Below, one piece after another: positions 22,701-35,100 of a stretch of 64,000 nucleotides of DNA. The translations under genes and the position numbers were made by a program. This DNA is from Parus major (lineage: Eukaryota; Chordata; Aves; Passeriformes; Paridae). The DNA lies in assembly GCF_001522545.3 (NCBI RefSeq), contig NC_031781.1:11599487-11663486 (forward strand), given 5' to 3'. Position 1 is the stretch's first letter. Each line of letters opens with the position of its first letter. The notes below the pieces were generated by a model. The model saw only the letters and a list, made by a program, of their open reading frames with translations. It made no database searches and was not told the origin of the DNA.

Positions 22701-25700
22701 AGGAAGGAGAGTCTAACACTTCCCACCCTGCTTGTCTGAGGTATCTCTCCATGGCCTGGGTAGCTCAGAAAGATGCATCACTAAAAAACAGCAAGCCATC
22801 ACTTGCAGGTCTCAAAAGTTCATTGTGCCTTTTCCAGTGAAGCTTGACAAGGGTGTTATAACCTAATTTCTATTGCAGCAGTGCCCCGAGCCAGCTGCAA
22901 GGACTGTGAGCTTGAAGAGGCCAGCACTGCCAGGGAGATCCTGGAAAGCCTCTGTGCAAACGATTTTGGTGAGTACCCTCCTTTTCCTCTCAATTGCTGC
23001 CATTCCCTCCAGCAGCCAAGCAGTGGCATGGACAGAAAATAGCTTTGCCATAACATACTGACTTGGAGAAACTGCAGCTTTTACAGCAGATCCCAGGCAA
23101 TTTCAGTTTCTACCTTACCTGTGAGGTAGCAGGAAGACCCAATTCCTGGCAGCACTGGAAGTGAAGACCTGGGTTATTTCTGATTTGGGCTCTGATTTGG
23201 TTTTGGTCTGTGACTACTAAAAACAAGCAGTATTCTGGTTTTCTCTTGCAGACAAACATTTCAATCAATGCCTGTAAGAATCTTTAGCAAATTCCATGTC
23301 AGCTATTTCAAACTTTAATAGTGTCGTTCTAGTATTGTAACTCTCCTTCTCACAGTCCAAGCAAGTGGCAGCACTGGCTCTGCTCAATTAGATGGCACAG
23401 AGTTTTCAACATATTGTCCTGAATTCAGGCACACATATTGGAAAACAAAGACATTTTTCAATAAAAGAGGAAAGGTTAAAAATCCTGAGCAGCTGTCAGT
23501 CATGTCACTTCCCGAAATCCCTGCTTAGAGAAAAGTCAAGTAATTTGCACAAGACCAGGAAGGACTTTGATGCATGTGCTTGCTTGTGCCCATGATTCCT
23601 CCAGAATTTCTGCAGTGATGCTGATAAATCTTCGCCACTCTTAGGAGGTAAATGGATTGAGAAGGAGAAGGAGGTCTTTTCTCCCACAGAACAAGAGGAA
23701 ATGCAATGGAGAGGTTCAGATTGGGTAATAGGAAAAATTTCTTCACCAAAAAAATTATCAAGCACTGGAACAGGCTGGCAAGGGAAGGGCTTGAGTCACC
23801 ATCCCTGAAGGTATTTGAAAGACATGGAGATGTGGCACTTTAGATCATGGTTTAGTGGTGAACTGCACAGTGGTTGAACTTGATCTTTGAGGTATTTTCC
23901 AACCAAAATAATTCAGTGATTCTAAGAACAGTGTTCAGTACTGGAAACTAACCTCAAACGAGAACTTTTACAAGTTCACTGCAATTGCAAAAGCTTGGAC
24001 AGATACCTCCCCACATTACAGAGACAGCAGAGAAGCCTTGGGCTTGGCTGTTGAAGTAGGTTAGAACTATGAAAAGTAAACAGAGCTAACAGCTTTTCTT
24101 CCAACCCCTGCAGCAGTGAAAATCCGAATCCTGAGGAAGAACATCACCACCACCATCTCGGATTTTGACCTGGACCCCTCCAAGGTAGAGGTGCTGAAGC
24201 ATGGCCCGCTGCTCAGAACTGAAATCCCTGCCAGGCTCCAGCAGTGGCTGGACATAGATGCCACATGCGCCCACAACATCATGCGAGGCACTCACGCAGG
24301 AGTCTTTGTTGTATGTGGTGAAGTACAGAGTGACAAAGTGGTGGTGAACAAGGCCTATGCCTGGCAGAAGAGAAACAGGAACTTGCACCAGGCAGTGCGG
24401 AGGTGGAAACATCACCGCTGCCCTGAACAGGCGGGATGGAAGGTCTGAAAAATGCAATAAGAAACTTCTCCCTTCCCTATGGCTAGAAAACTCCTTTTCC
24501 TGGCAGGTGGCATTTTGGAGATGTACAGTCCTATTTCTAGGTGATTTGAAGCAGTCATAGTGCACAGATAGGGCTTCACTACAGATCCCCATTTTACCAA
24601 GACAATGCTTAAGGATGCAGGTTTAACATGTTCCTCTCACAAGGCTCTGTAGATCCAGGACGTGCTATGTTCAGCTTTGCGTAGGATCCAACATCAAAAC
24701 AAAACTTAACTATGCAGGTGAGGACAAATTAGAAGAAACCTTTAATAACAGTTCCTTCTAGTTCTCAGTATCAGAGCTGGTATTTCACATTCATTATTTG
24801 ACCCCAAGACATTGATGCTGTTCAAGTGCCTGCTTGCTTTCTGTCCAGAGATTACATGCAAGTCTCCCTGACTGTGAAGCGATACTTTTTATGTAATGGA
24901 GGAAATACTTTACTCTTGAACAGACTGAGGTAAACTGATGGGGAGAGGAACCCACCCCTGCTGTGCCCAGACCCTTAAAAACTGCAGGCTAAACTCTGCT
25001 CTTGAGTCAGGCTGTCCCTTCAGCTTCTTGCACTGAGAGCTAATGAGCATCCATGCACGCAGAAGGAAATGGCCATTCTCAAGCAGGAAGGGCACAGAGC
25101 AGATAGCTGAGGGTTTCCATATAACAGGGAAAACTATTTTTCAACATCAGAAATTCAGTGTAGATCAGAAGATTCTGGTAACTGAGGATATCACAAGAAC
25201 CTTGAGAAAAGCAGAGCATGAGTGAGACATCAGCTTTCAAAGCTGCTTTGGTGTGAAGAGCAGCTTGCTCAGGACTGGGAGTTGAGTCCCAGCCCCAGCA
25301 CAGTAGGATACTGCAGTTTTCATATGGGAGCAGGGGAGAAAGCTTCCACAGCTACCTGGCCTTCCACTTGTACATAAGGAAGATAATACATATGGGAAAA
25401 CTCAAGTCTCACCAAGTTCTCTGCAGCTCACTCTCTCACTCAAGTGGGACTGTCACTCCTTGCAGGGGTACACACTGTGCTCCAGACCACACAGCAGAAA
25501 ACAACAAATCCCCAAATGAGGAAACAAGTTGGGTTTCTACCACTTAACAAAGCACTGTCCATGGAAGATTTTCTATATTGGTTTAAACCTGTGGCTGAAA
25601 TAAAAAAAACACACAATCAGAAAAAACAGCCTTTGGGAGGAATGCTTTTGGCCCTGCTGGCGATGCCTGCAGCATTGGCCGAGCAGAGACAGCCAGTCTG

Positions 25701-28116
25701 CTGGAGACACATCGGTCTGCTGGAGACACATTGCCTCCCCGTGTTCACAAGGCACACCAACAACCCACGCTGCAGGCTCCTCCTCACACTGGTGTGGGCT
25801 GAAACGAGCATTCACACACACACACACACACACACTGCAATTCAGCTGCGCCCTGACATTTGTGCAGTGATTACTTCTCTTCCCTGAGGCTCAGAAGAAA
25901 AACATAGCCAAATTTCCTATTTTTATTCCTCCCCACTGTCTTCTTAGAAACTGCTGCCCAATCCACAGAATCTGCTGTCAGGTGGTCCCTGCAACGGCAG
26001 TATCTTCTGAACAGACTGCGTTTGGAAAAAAGAACACATAAAAGCTCTTGAAGGTTGAAAAGGCTTTGTGTGATTTGTTTTCCATTAGTAGGGCTATTTG
26101 ATTACTAGTGTTTCCCAACTGAAAACTGCACAGATGGTCTGATTTACAAGCTTTAGAAATGATGCCTTGTAGCCAGAGGGGGGAAAAAAATAGGGCAGGG
26201 ATTTTTTCATAGCTCCATAAAATACACTTGGGTTCCATGCAGATGTGACTTATCTACAATTAAAAACCAAAACCTAAAGTTCCCCTATGGTGCACAGCCC
26301 ATGCTCTAAAGCCCAGAGAACACAGTAAATAATTCATGAGTGTCTGCTGCTGTGGTCCCACTGCAGCCTGCTCTGCCGAAAGATGATAGACCAGGCAGTG
26401 TTTCCTTAAACTGGTTCTTGTATGCTGCAGCACTTTGTATTAAATCCCCAGAATCTCAAGCGTCTTTGCTAAGGGCTTCTGTATTCACCAAACACAACTA
26501 AATTAAATACACACTTCCACTAATTTAAGCAACAAAGATGCAATGAATTGTTTTTTTTAAACCAGTTGAATTAGACTGGTACTGCTTGCATAGATAGAGA
26601 AGTCTCTGGAAGTCTTTTAAAGTCAGAGCTGGCTCCTGGCAAGTTCATCCAGGAGATAAGAACTGTCTTGCAACTAGGAGCTTCTAAATAAGGGACTCCT
26701 TATCGGAGGACAAAGGAGAACACACTCATGGCATCTCAAGTGGTGAAAGTGTCACAGTCTGTGATGGCATCCTCAGGGAACAAAGCTTTCCTCAAAACCA
26801 ATGGAAGTGCTGGAACAAGAAACTAAAAACTGCAGGATTACTGCTGCCAGGACAAACCTGCCTTTTATCATCTTCAGCACCTTCCTTGCTGGCCAGGACC
26901 AACTGTTTCACTTCAGTGGTACTAGAAAGGCAGGGAAAGAGGAAACAGGAGTTTTCCTGAGTGAAAACCAGAGCAATTGCCACAGACTACGGTTCTGGTA
27001 ATGACAACAGTTTTGTGATGTTATGGGGTTATCAGCTCCAGGTTACTATGTCTGTTTAGTGAATGTCAGACAGAAATCCACTAAGAAATTAATGGTGAGG
27101 TTTTCAGTGTATATGATCTATTTATTAAAAGAAAAAAATATATTTATCTCTATATAATTGAGAAAGCATCTGAAAGATTCTGTATGCTGTCTTTTCAGAA
27201 ACAACAGGTTTTCTCTGACTTTGAAATAGTAGGAATTTTGTAATGATTGATTCCCCCCCTCAAATTATTTAGCATATTGTCAGTGACTTTCCAGAACACT
27301 GAGTTAGTGAGACTTGACCAGTGACAGCAAAACATGACAGAAAGGTAAAGAAGAGGTAAAAATATCTGAAAGGCAAGTGTTGTGTGGTTGTGTATCAGAG
27401 AAGCCGAAAATAAAGATAAATCTAGAACAGGACACAAGATGGTGGAAGACTTTAAAACTATCAATTCTCCTGTAACTCATTTCCTCAGTGTTGAAGCATC
27501 AATACTAAATTGCTTATTCATAATTTAACAAAAATCTTGTCCTTTCCTTCTATCGAGCAGCTTCTTCAAGGTTCTTGCCAGTGATCTGCTGTCTATTCCT
27601 AGTATTTTACAGAGAACCTGAAAAACCTAGAAAGGTTAATCTTCCGAATTCTTCAAACTGGGCCATCCAGAATACGTAACCTCTGCGAATTTTACATCAA
27701 CATACCTTAAACGACACTACACTCTTTAAAGCAGCCCCAAGGAACAGCAGCACGGGGAGGTGATGCCAACACGCGGGAAGTCGTTTTCCCCGAGTGGGTG
27801 TAAAACAGCGGGGGGTGTCAGACAGACACGCACACACCCCCCCCCTCCGCCGTCAGGGCGGAAAGCCCACCGCTACCGGCTCGCCCGTGCCCGGCAGCAG
27901 CTGCCCCCGGCGGGGCCTGTACTCACCGAACAGGAGCGGCTTGAGGCTGAGGGTGCGCACAGCGTGGGCCCTACCGGGCACCAGCTCCACCCGCTGCGTG
28001 TGGCCCACCTGCGGGGAGAGCAGCGGTCAGCGGTCAGCGGTCAGTGGCCCCGGTCCCGGCCCCCGGTCGCGGCCTTGCCTTGATGCCCTCAAGGCGTGGG
28101 AGGGCGCGGGCGGGCG
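10784..28116 (-). CDS. P4HTM: Transmembrane prolyl 4-hydroxylase (N-terminus in assembly gap)
   Basis: Exons in transcript order: 28079-28116 (exon 1, continuing into the gap), 27927-28008, 18400-18590, 17333-17429, 15149-15311, 13352-13537, 12850-12940, 12291-12414 and 10784-11013. Phases agree, with 387 residues downstream of exon 1 (human total about 502). The protein is an ER-membrane Fe(II)/2-oxoglutarate dioxygenase that can hydroxylate HIF-alpha. Visible parts are [12 protein letters not shown], an EF-hand [12 protein letters not shown], a second EF-hand-like loop [14 protein letters not shown], and the double-stranded beta-helix core. That core has the iron ligands in HYHAHMDSG (H, D) and LHGG (H), and the 2-oxoglutarate lysine in GTKW. 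The membrane anchor should lie in the unsequenced part. Intron 1 is a 70-nt GC-AG intron. Intron 2 (9.3 kb) hosts an SFRP gene on the other strand. ARIH2 lies upstream and WDR6 downstream on the same strand. Confidence 0.95.
18810..18958. mobile_element. Degenerate hAT-like MITE (about 149 bp, terminal inverted repeats)
   Basis: The left end starts CAGCAGTTCCTAAATGTTTG and the right end, read in reverse complement, starts CAGCAGTTCCCAGACTGTGA, so 10 terminal bases match and the similarity continues inward. The termini resemble the CAG-rich ends of hAT-Charlie-type elements. Flanking octamers TTTTATAG and CTTTACCG match at 5 of 8 positions, as expected for an old 8-bp target duplication. There is no coding capacity. 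It lies in P4HTM intron 2, upstream of the nested SFRP gene. Confidence 0.55.
20520..20711 (+). promoter_or_regulatory. TATA-box promoter of the nested SFRP gene
   Basis: A canonical TATAAAAG at 20644-20651 sits about 65 bases before the start codon at 20712, predicting transcription from about 20675 and a leader of roughly 35-40 nt. Upstream are SOX/FOX-like ACAAACAAT (about 20533), a CATTGT, and a TCF/LEF-like GACAAAG (about 20628). The context is AT-rich with no CpG island, unlike the four housekeeping genes nearby. This fits a tissue- or stage-restricted gene (inference). Confidence 0.75.
20712..24448 (+). CDS. SZL: Secreted Frizzled-related protein, sizzled/crescent type, nested in P4HTM intron 2
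   Basis: Coding exons: 20712-21037, 21784-21956, 22879-22968 and 24114-24448. All junctions are GT-AG with consistent phases, giving 307 aa. Residues 1-34 form a signal peptide with a leucine-rich core ending GAWA. A Frizzled cysteine-rich domain follows (about residues 40-150): [54 protein letters not shown] and NKFP. There are 11 cysteines, one more than the usual ten; the extra one is in [10 protein letters not shown]-terminal netrin-like domain begins [11 protein letters not shown] and includes [10 protein letters not shown], ending in a basic tail with RRWKHHRC. It should be secreted and modulate Wnt ligands and/or tolloid-type BMP-pathway proteases. The family is certain. Sizzled versus crescent is not settled from sequence alone, and the symbol is my best guess. 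It lies antisense within P4HTM, has its own TATA promoter, and has a first in-frame ATG with an A three bases after it but a weak upstream context. Confidence 0.9.
23655..23926 (+). mobile_element. CR1 LINE 3' fragment
   Basis: The sequence follows the avian CR1 3' end closely: AGGTTCAGATTGGGTAATAG, then TTCTTCACC, CACTGGAACAGGCTG, GAGTCACCATCCCTG, GGTATTTGAAAGACATG, GATGTGGCACTTTAG, CATGGTTTAGTGGTG and TTTTCCAACC. It ends in an ATTCAGTGATTCTAAG tail like the CR1 terminal octamer repeat. It is 5'-truncated with no open frame left. It lies in intron 3 of the nested SFRP gene, in the same orientation. Confidence 0.93.
25599..25604 (+). terminator. Candidate poly(A) signal of the nested SFRP gene
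   Basis: First exact AATAAA that I see on the plus strand after the stop at 24448, implying a 3' UTR of about 1.15 kb. AATAAG near 24454 is a weaker, closer variant. Confidence 0.4.
25812..25837. repeat. (CA)n microsatellite
   Basis: A short uninterrupted CA dinucleotide run in P4HTM intron 2. It generates open frames with alternating T/H or C/V residues that are not genes. Confidence 0.9.
28009..28078 (-). other. 70-nt GC-AG intron (P4HTM intron 1) with triplicated branch-point-like repeat
   Basis: On the minus strand exon 1 ends ...LEGIK (matching human LEGIK|VGHERK) with AAG|GCAAGG as donor, and the acceptor is CTCCCCGCAG. No GT dinucleotide occurs anywhere in the 70 bases, so the GC donor is the only plausible choice. 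It keeps the correct phase (0). Three near-tandem copies of CTGACCG, a good branch-point consensus, lie just before the polypyrimidine stretch. Confidence 0.85.
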
Positions 28117-28419
28117 NNNNNNNNNNNNNNNNNNNNNNNNNNNNNNNNNNNNNNNNNNNNNNNNNNNNNNNNNNNNNNNNNNNNNNNNNNNNNNNNNNNN
28201 NNNNNNNNNNNNNNNNNNNNNNNNNNNNNNNNNNNNNNNNNNNNNNNNNNNNNNNNNNNNNNNNNNNNNNNNNNNNNNNNNNNNNNNNNNNNNNNNNNNN
28301 NNNNNNNNNNNNNNNNNNNNNNNNNNNNNNNNNNNNNNNNNNNNNNNNNNNNNNNNNNNNNNNNNNNNNNNNNNNNNNNNNNNNNNNNNNNNNNNNNNNN
28401 NNNNNNNNNNNNNNNNNNN
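28117..28419. other. Assembly gap (303 N) over P4HTM exon 1 and promoter
   Basis: N run in a CpG-island context between the visible end of P4HTM exon 1 and the ARIH2 3' end. It should contain the P4HTM start codon, cytoplasmic N-terminus, transmembrane helix and promoter. Confidence 0.99.
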
Positions 28420-28490
28420 CCCCGCCCCCCGCCCCTCCCCATCTCACTGCCAAGAAGAGCCAGGACACCGCCGAAGTTAGAAAGTCACAA

Positions 28491-28496
28491 TTTATT
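28491..28496 (-). terminator. Distal ARIH2 poly(A) signal AATAAA
   Basis: TTTATT on the plus strand gives AATAAA on the ARIH2 strand, about 70 bases before the gap that holds the P4HTM promoter. It is the last such signal before the neighbouring gene. Earlier candidates on the same strand occur near 30845 and 29083, so alternative 3' ends are possible. Confidence 0.55.
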
Positions 28497-31400
28497 TCAA
28501 ATAAACCACGGGCACACCTCTGGCAACCGTCTCCCGGGCGGTTTCCGCCGCCCCTGCCCCTCTCTGGTGCCTGCGAAGAAAAGCGAGGGGTGGGAGCAGT
28601 CCTGTGCCCTCCCACATACCTCAACGCTGTCCCAGAACCCCAACCAGACCGAGGCCGAGAAAGGAATTCCCAGAACGAGTGCCTCATTTAAAAATAAAGT
28701 TCTATTTTTCACCTGCTTAAAAAGTCTAAAATTTAGAGTGCAAGACTATAGTACAGAAACCTCCTGCTGCCCCGTCTGTGGGCGGGCACAGAGACTTCGC
28801 TGCACAGGGCAGCAGTCATGCAGTTTATGGTGTCAGTAGAAAACGTTTTGTTACAGTCTGGGAAGCCTGAGGACGAACAGAGATGAGGCAGCCAATGCAC
28901 TAACACAAGCAAAGCCCAAATAAAAAGAGTACCAGATGCAAGGATGGAGAGGTGTTGGGCTGGCGCAGGAGCTGGAAATAAGTGCAAAAAAGAAAAAAAG
29001 AGAGCAAACATTCCACGTCTGTAGCAGTAACGCATCAAAAGGAAACTTGTACCTCAGAATTAATGGCTCCTGAGCCACACTTTTTATTACCTACATCCAT
29101 ATAACCTTGCTAACACAAAGAGGACCATGTACTTATTACAGGGGGGGAAAAATGGCCTTTTCTTGTGGCGCTGAGAGTCCTCATTTCCTTCCTGTCACCT
29201 GCCTCCTGAGCAGTGTCATTCACCTTACACACACAGCCAGCAGCCCCTGTGCCTTGCACATTTCATCTTGAAGTCCATGACTTTCTGTACAGAAGTGGTC
29301 CTGCCTGCACTGCAAAACCAAGTCCTGTTGTTTTCCCGAAGTATGGCAATAGGATCTGTGGGTGCAACCCAGGACTTTCACAACTTTCAGAAAGGATGTT
29401 TTGTTTAAAAAGAAATGGAACTGTTGACAAAGCTCTAGTTTCAGAAAATTTGAAAGAATTAGTGGGTGCACTGTGCAATCCTTACTCCTGTTCCTCAGCC
29501 AAGTATCTCAGCAGCCGGTTCAGTAAGCCTGGCCACAGCTATATGGTCTGGCTTGTCTACAAACAAGGATTTATAGCAAAATATTTTGTGGGGGCACAGA
29601 AGAGGGAGGGAGGGAAGGAAGGAGGGAAGGAGAGAGACAAAACCTCATTCTCATTTAGCTCAAAGCCGGACAATTACGTAACAGAAGTGAAAATTCTTTG
29701 GGATTAGGAAACTCCACGTACATGTTCTGCAAAGGCATTAGGTGTTAAGATAGTTATGTTTAGACAACAAGAACACCAGCTTTTATCCAAATCAGTACTT
29801 TGCACATTACATTTTTAAATAATAGTTTAAACATTGGTTCTATTCACTGCAAACTGCTGTGTCTCAGCAAACCTTCCCTCATCCACTATCCCTTCCCATG
29901 GAAGCAGCATGCCAAGACATTTGGGAAGGAGAGAAAAAGAGACTGACCTCTAGGATATATCACGAAGAGGGCACAGAGAGGCTGCTGCTGGGTGCAGAGT
30001 GGGAAATGAAGTCAAGAGACAGTGGCTGGAGCAAGGTCAAATCTATCTCTACAGCTCCAGCTTCAAGGGGAGCCAGAACAGGACAGAGCAGGAACGCAAG
30101 GAGTCATGGCTATGGAGATCTCTTGCACAGCAAGCAGCGCTGCTCCCAGAAACCACAGACCCCTTTCCTACTCCCTGACTCCAGCCATCTCTCCACAAGC
30201 CTGCCCAACCCTCAGCTGCTTTTGCTGTAACACTCACTCCACGGCCAGCAGCTCCTTGCAGCGCATCCCCTTGTTCCCTGAGGATAGATCCCACACCAGG
30301 GATGGGAGGGAGGAAGGAAAAGGCCTCTCAGTTTGAAATTTTCTGCTGTGTACAACAAGCATGGCCACAGGATTAGCTCCTGTGACAGCTACTCCTTGTT
30401 TAAACTAATGCATCAGTCTTGATAAAATCTATGAGCCCAATTACACCTGCTGCAAATACCTGAGTCACATGTCTCAGGTATATGAAAGAGGTTAAAACAG
30501 CAATTAGCTTATTCTGACACACAGGGGTTTAGCACTTTTCCCCCCTCCAGTTTAATCTTTATCAAGTGACATTGCATAAGAACAATACAGGGATGCATCA
30601 AAGGCAACACTTCCAAATACAGCATAGAAGAGAATCCCAAGAGTTCCCCACAGAGGTGAAAATTTCCTCAGATCAGACTCCAGCTGCACCTTACCGGCTG
30701 CAAACAGCAAGCTCCTGGTGCAAGTGACACAGATATCTGAAATCCTATAAAGTGGCCTGCTTCCTGTAGCAAACAGGCAAGAGTCAGCATTTAAGTAACC
30801 TTTTTCATGTTAATCCCTACTAAGATGAACTAGGTTTTAATATTTTTATTTTAGTGTATATTTTACATTAGAAAAGAGAATGTTAATAAAAAAGCTCCAC
30901 ATGCTCCTAACAATCAGTTTTCTGATAAGTTCCCACCAGCATCAATACTAATATACAAATAAATTAATTTTGCTAGGTAATTTTCTGCCTGGCTTGGTGC
31001 AGGCTCTGCACAAGCAGTGCACCTGTATTCAAGTGCCTGTCCACATTGCCAACACGTGCCAGGGAGTGTGTTGCACATAATCTTTTTTCCTCATAATGTA
31101 GTGGTGTTTAGTCTCACTCTGATGAACGAGATCAATTTTTCTCAGCCATGCTACCCAGCAGGCACAAATAATCTTTATCAGGCTGCATGGCACTGTTATA
31201 ACATGGATTCTTTCACTCTGCAAAAGCCCCAAGCCTTGATTAACAACTGTATGCTACTACTCCCTCATCACTCACTTTGGCAATACAACATCCTCCCCAC
31301 AAAAACAAGTAAAGCAAAAATCTACATGGAAGACCTAAAATTCATCAAATGCAGAATCTGATTTCTCTCAAACTCAAGGCATACCCCCCAATGTTAACCC

Positions 31401-32126
31401 GGTCTGTCCCCTGCAATTCCTGTTTGCTTTTGTTTGTATAGCTGGATTTTGCACAGCTGATTTACAAGAAAAAGAGATGTCACATGTGATCATACTGAAT
31501 CATGGCCACTGTGGGTACTGTCAGGCCAGACACAGCAGCAGCCACCCTTAACACCAGCCACTCTCCTCATGCAATGCCAATGCCGCAACGTCCTGGTTAA
31601 AGGAGCATCAGAAAATCTAGCCGAGATATTTTTTAACCTCCTTCAGTGACTAGGAGGATTTTTGGGTCAGAGGAAGGGAGAGGGGGGGAAAAGCCCATTA
31701 AATTTACAAGCAGATTAAGGAAAAACACTCCACTGCCAATTTATTTTTAAAAAGGGTTTTGTGTTATTCTAAGGTTTGTCTGTATAATTGTACAACCATT
31801 GAAAATTACATAAACTGTAATGATCTAACACTATTAACAGCCATTCAGAAAAAAACTCCCTCCTCTTCTGAAACCATCAAGGGCAGGAGGAAAATGGCCC
31901 AGGATATGCCAATCTGAGCTCTGGCCTCTAGCCTGGCAGAAACAGAAACAGAAAGATAAGAGAACAAACTGGACTAAGAGGTGGTGTTTGCATGTGTCTG
32001 ACTTGCAAGGGGAGGGGTGGCTTTGTCCTTGGCCGTGTTCTCCCAGAGGCAGTGCCTGCTTATCCCAGTGAAGCTGACATCACTTCACTCGCTGCTCTCA
32101 CCCCTGCACTGTCACTTCCTCCTCTC
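28497..32126 (-). other. Probable long ARIH2 3' UTR
   Basis: This 3.6-kb stretch lies between the ARIH2 stop codon (32127) and the distal poly(A) signal. It has no recognisable coding exon on either strand. It includes a purine tract of GGGA/GGAA units at 29599-29637 and several AT-rich stretches. Assignment as 3' UTR is by position; part could be intergenic if a proximal poly(A) site is used. Confidence 0.5.
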
Positions 32127-35100
32127 TTATGTGTCATGGAAGTCTTTCAGCAGGGTCCTCCGTCTCTGCTCTGCTATGTGCATTTGATTCTCTAAGTCCT
32201 GGTAAAAGAGAAGGTACAAACTGTTAGCAAAAAATCTCTGAAGAAGACCTTATTTTCCTCAGGGAGACACTGAACTCCAGCTTGAGAAGTACCAACCATT
32301 GCACACTTCCTGCACACTCTCGATTACAAGATCCCAGATCCTTTTCCTTCTTATTTGGGCTCCTCTGCAGTTACCTCTGCTCTGTCTAAAATGCTACACA
32401 CTTAAGAAACCTGCTTTTCACCAGAAGGCTGCTTGCAGTCTCCTCCAGAGCTCCGTGGGGCTTGTTTCATTTTACAGGATCCCTGAAGCCCTCCCTCTTC
32501 TCCCATAAGGCAGTGGGCACTCTGCTTCTACATCATCTGCTGGCTAAAGATGGTTTCTGGATCTAGTTTCCCAGAACCCTCACTTGACAGCCTTAGTGCT
32601 CATGCACTTAGAGCTGCTCCCAACAAACAAAATCTGGCCAACAGGCTCAAGCAAGCAGAACACTCACCCCTCTGTCATAGCTGTCTGCTCGCTCCACCTT
32701 CCATGAGAGATTTTCAATTTCAGCTTCCAGCTGGGCCTGCTGGTATTCAAACTGCAAAGAGCAAAATAAGAGACATCAACAAGAAACTAATTTAGTGGAG
32801 CAGTTTCATTACGCTTGAGGAGCAGACAAATGTGTTCTGCTGACAGCAGTGGTGGCAGAGCAGGTTTGTGTCTCCTCCTTATCCACCTTCACCTAGACAG
32901 GATCAGCCCTTTTGGGCACTTCTTGTGTGAGCACTTCCCAACCTGCATCACTCAAAATTAATCCAGCTGGCCTAAAAACACTGCACTTGACTAATATATC
33001 CTAATTCAGCTTATTTTGCCATAAACAGGTCACAAAATGCTCTCATAAGTAGCACTGCAGGCAAAATGGAAGGACTGCTAACCACTGCTGGGAGCAGCAA
33101 CTTGTTCCACTGGCACAGTCAGATCCAGAAAAGAACATCTATCCACAGCCTTAGAGAACACATGATGCCATGAAGAAAGATTCTATAACAGGTTTTACAG
33201 GACAGCTGAGTCAAAGGAAAACCTCTTCACTGAATTCAAGGTTATTTTTGTACTTTTTCAGCCCATGAGATACACCAAGCCAGCAAGGAACTTATAGCAG
33301 GAATAAAAAGCAAAGTTTTTTTATTATTATTTTTATTTATTTTTATTATTTTCCTATTATTTTCCTGATCCAAGGAAAAGCTCTCCTCCAGCAGCTCTTA
33401 ACAGGAAATATGACCCACAGCATTGTGATAAATCTTACCAAGAAATAAAAGCACACTTCCAGCCTCAAAACATTCTGGATAAATGGCTTGTTAGTGAAAG
33501 TGCAGTGAAGTCCCCTGGGAAAATAATGTAATGTATAAGAGGACAGAGCTGCTGGTCAACTTGAAGTGAAGAAGAAAGGTGCAAACCCACCTATTTATCC
33601 TGTCCTTACCTCTAGCTCAGGACTAATATTTCAGACACTGCCCAGCTCTGGAATTCAGCCCAGCATGCTGCCAGCTATACCCCAAAAAGTCATCAGCAAA
33701 AAAAGAGCAGAGCATCTTACCAGCTTCTTTCTGGGACCAGACTCCATGTAGTAGGCATATGGATATGTGTACTGCAGGGTGTAACGACACTGTCCAAGAG
33801 TGGGAGGAAGAGAGAAAGAAAAGGACAAGAGTCTCAGTCTTGGAAGTCAGCACAGTCACATTTATGTGATCACTACAGGCTAAGAAGATACCTCCTGACA
33901 ACTGAACACTTCCTGGTAGAATTTCCTATACCTTCCTTGGAAGAACTTGTGCAGGTCTGTGTATTGTGGAGTATGACTTCACAGAGGTCACTTCTAGATG
34001 ATTTTTGGTTAGTTCATGTCCTAGACCAGAAGTACTGTCCCACATAACCACAACTCTTAAATTCCTTTCCTTACTTGATGTTATGAATTTAGCATTCTGG
34101 CATATAGTCTCTTCTCTGTGCTAAACAAGACACAATTACCCACCTTTGCAAGTAGTTTTGCAGCATTCTGTAGGTATTGCCAATCTATCCATGTTCCCAA
34201 GTTGTTCATAACTCTTTCTTGGATTTTCTCCTGGATTCGTTGGTAGGTCTGTGCCTCCAGCTGTAGGCTTTTATTGTGATTCTCCCACTGGAAGGGGTGA
34301 GGAGAGAGGGAAAAGAAAAAAATGGCATGAGAACAGAGTAATACTGCTGTAAAAGCACAAGCACTAGCAAGCAGAAATTGGAGTGGGGCAGGAGTCCAGC
34401 AAGGCAAGACATGCTGTGGGAAAGAATGGCAAGGCAGCACCTCCAGTAGCAAGTGGTGGAGGCTGTAACAACAGACTGACAGTAGCAAGAGCAGGGGCAA
34501 ACCCAGCTCCTCCAAGTGGGAATGCTCTCTGGTCACACAGTGACATTGTGTCTAACAAGGGGGAAAGTCGTGGTGATTCCTCTACTTAAAGGATCTCTAT
34601 AGGAAGGTCAAGAGTTTAAATTAACATTTGACATGGGCTGAGTGAACTCCAATATCCACGTGTACATTTTAAAGATGACTATTTCCCAAAGCCTGTTGGA
34701 CTGGAGAGACAGGAATGAAGACATTTATTTTATGACAGGACTTGGCTCATGCTGTGAAGCACAAACTCATGTTAATAGGGAAACTGAACACAGCAGTATT
34801 TAACCTCTACCACATTCTCTTCTAGAGATGATGCTGTAGAGTTGCTCTGCACAGCCAGGTGCATGGAACCTGCTGTGTGGACAGAGATGCTGATAGCAAC
34901 TTTTAAAAATGTGATTACATGAAATTTTAGTAAAACTTTGCTATAGCAAATGGAGCTTTGAATATGGTAGAATTTATTTAGTTTTTATCTGTATAAAGAC
35001 ATACTGCAGAGAAAGGGAGATCCCAAGTCCTGAAAAGAAATTATTGGAGCAGTATCTATCTACTGCAGTAGCACTCAGCCTGCAGGTACATGGTACAGTG

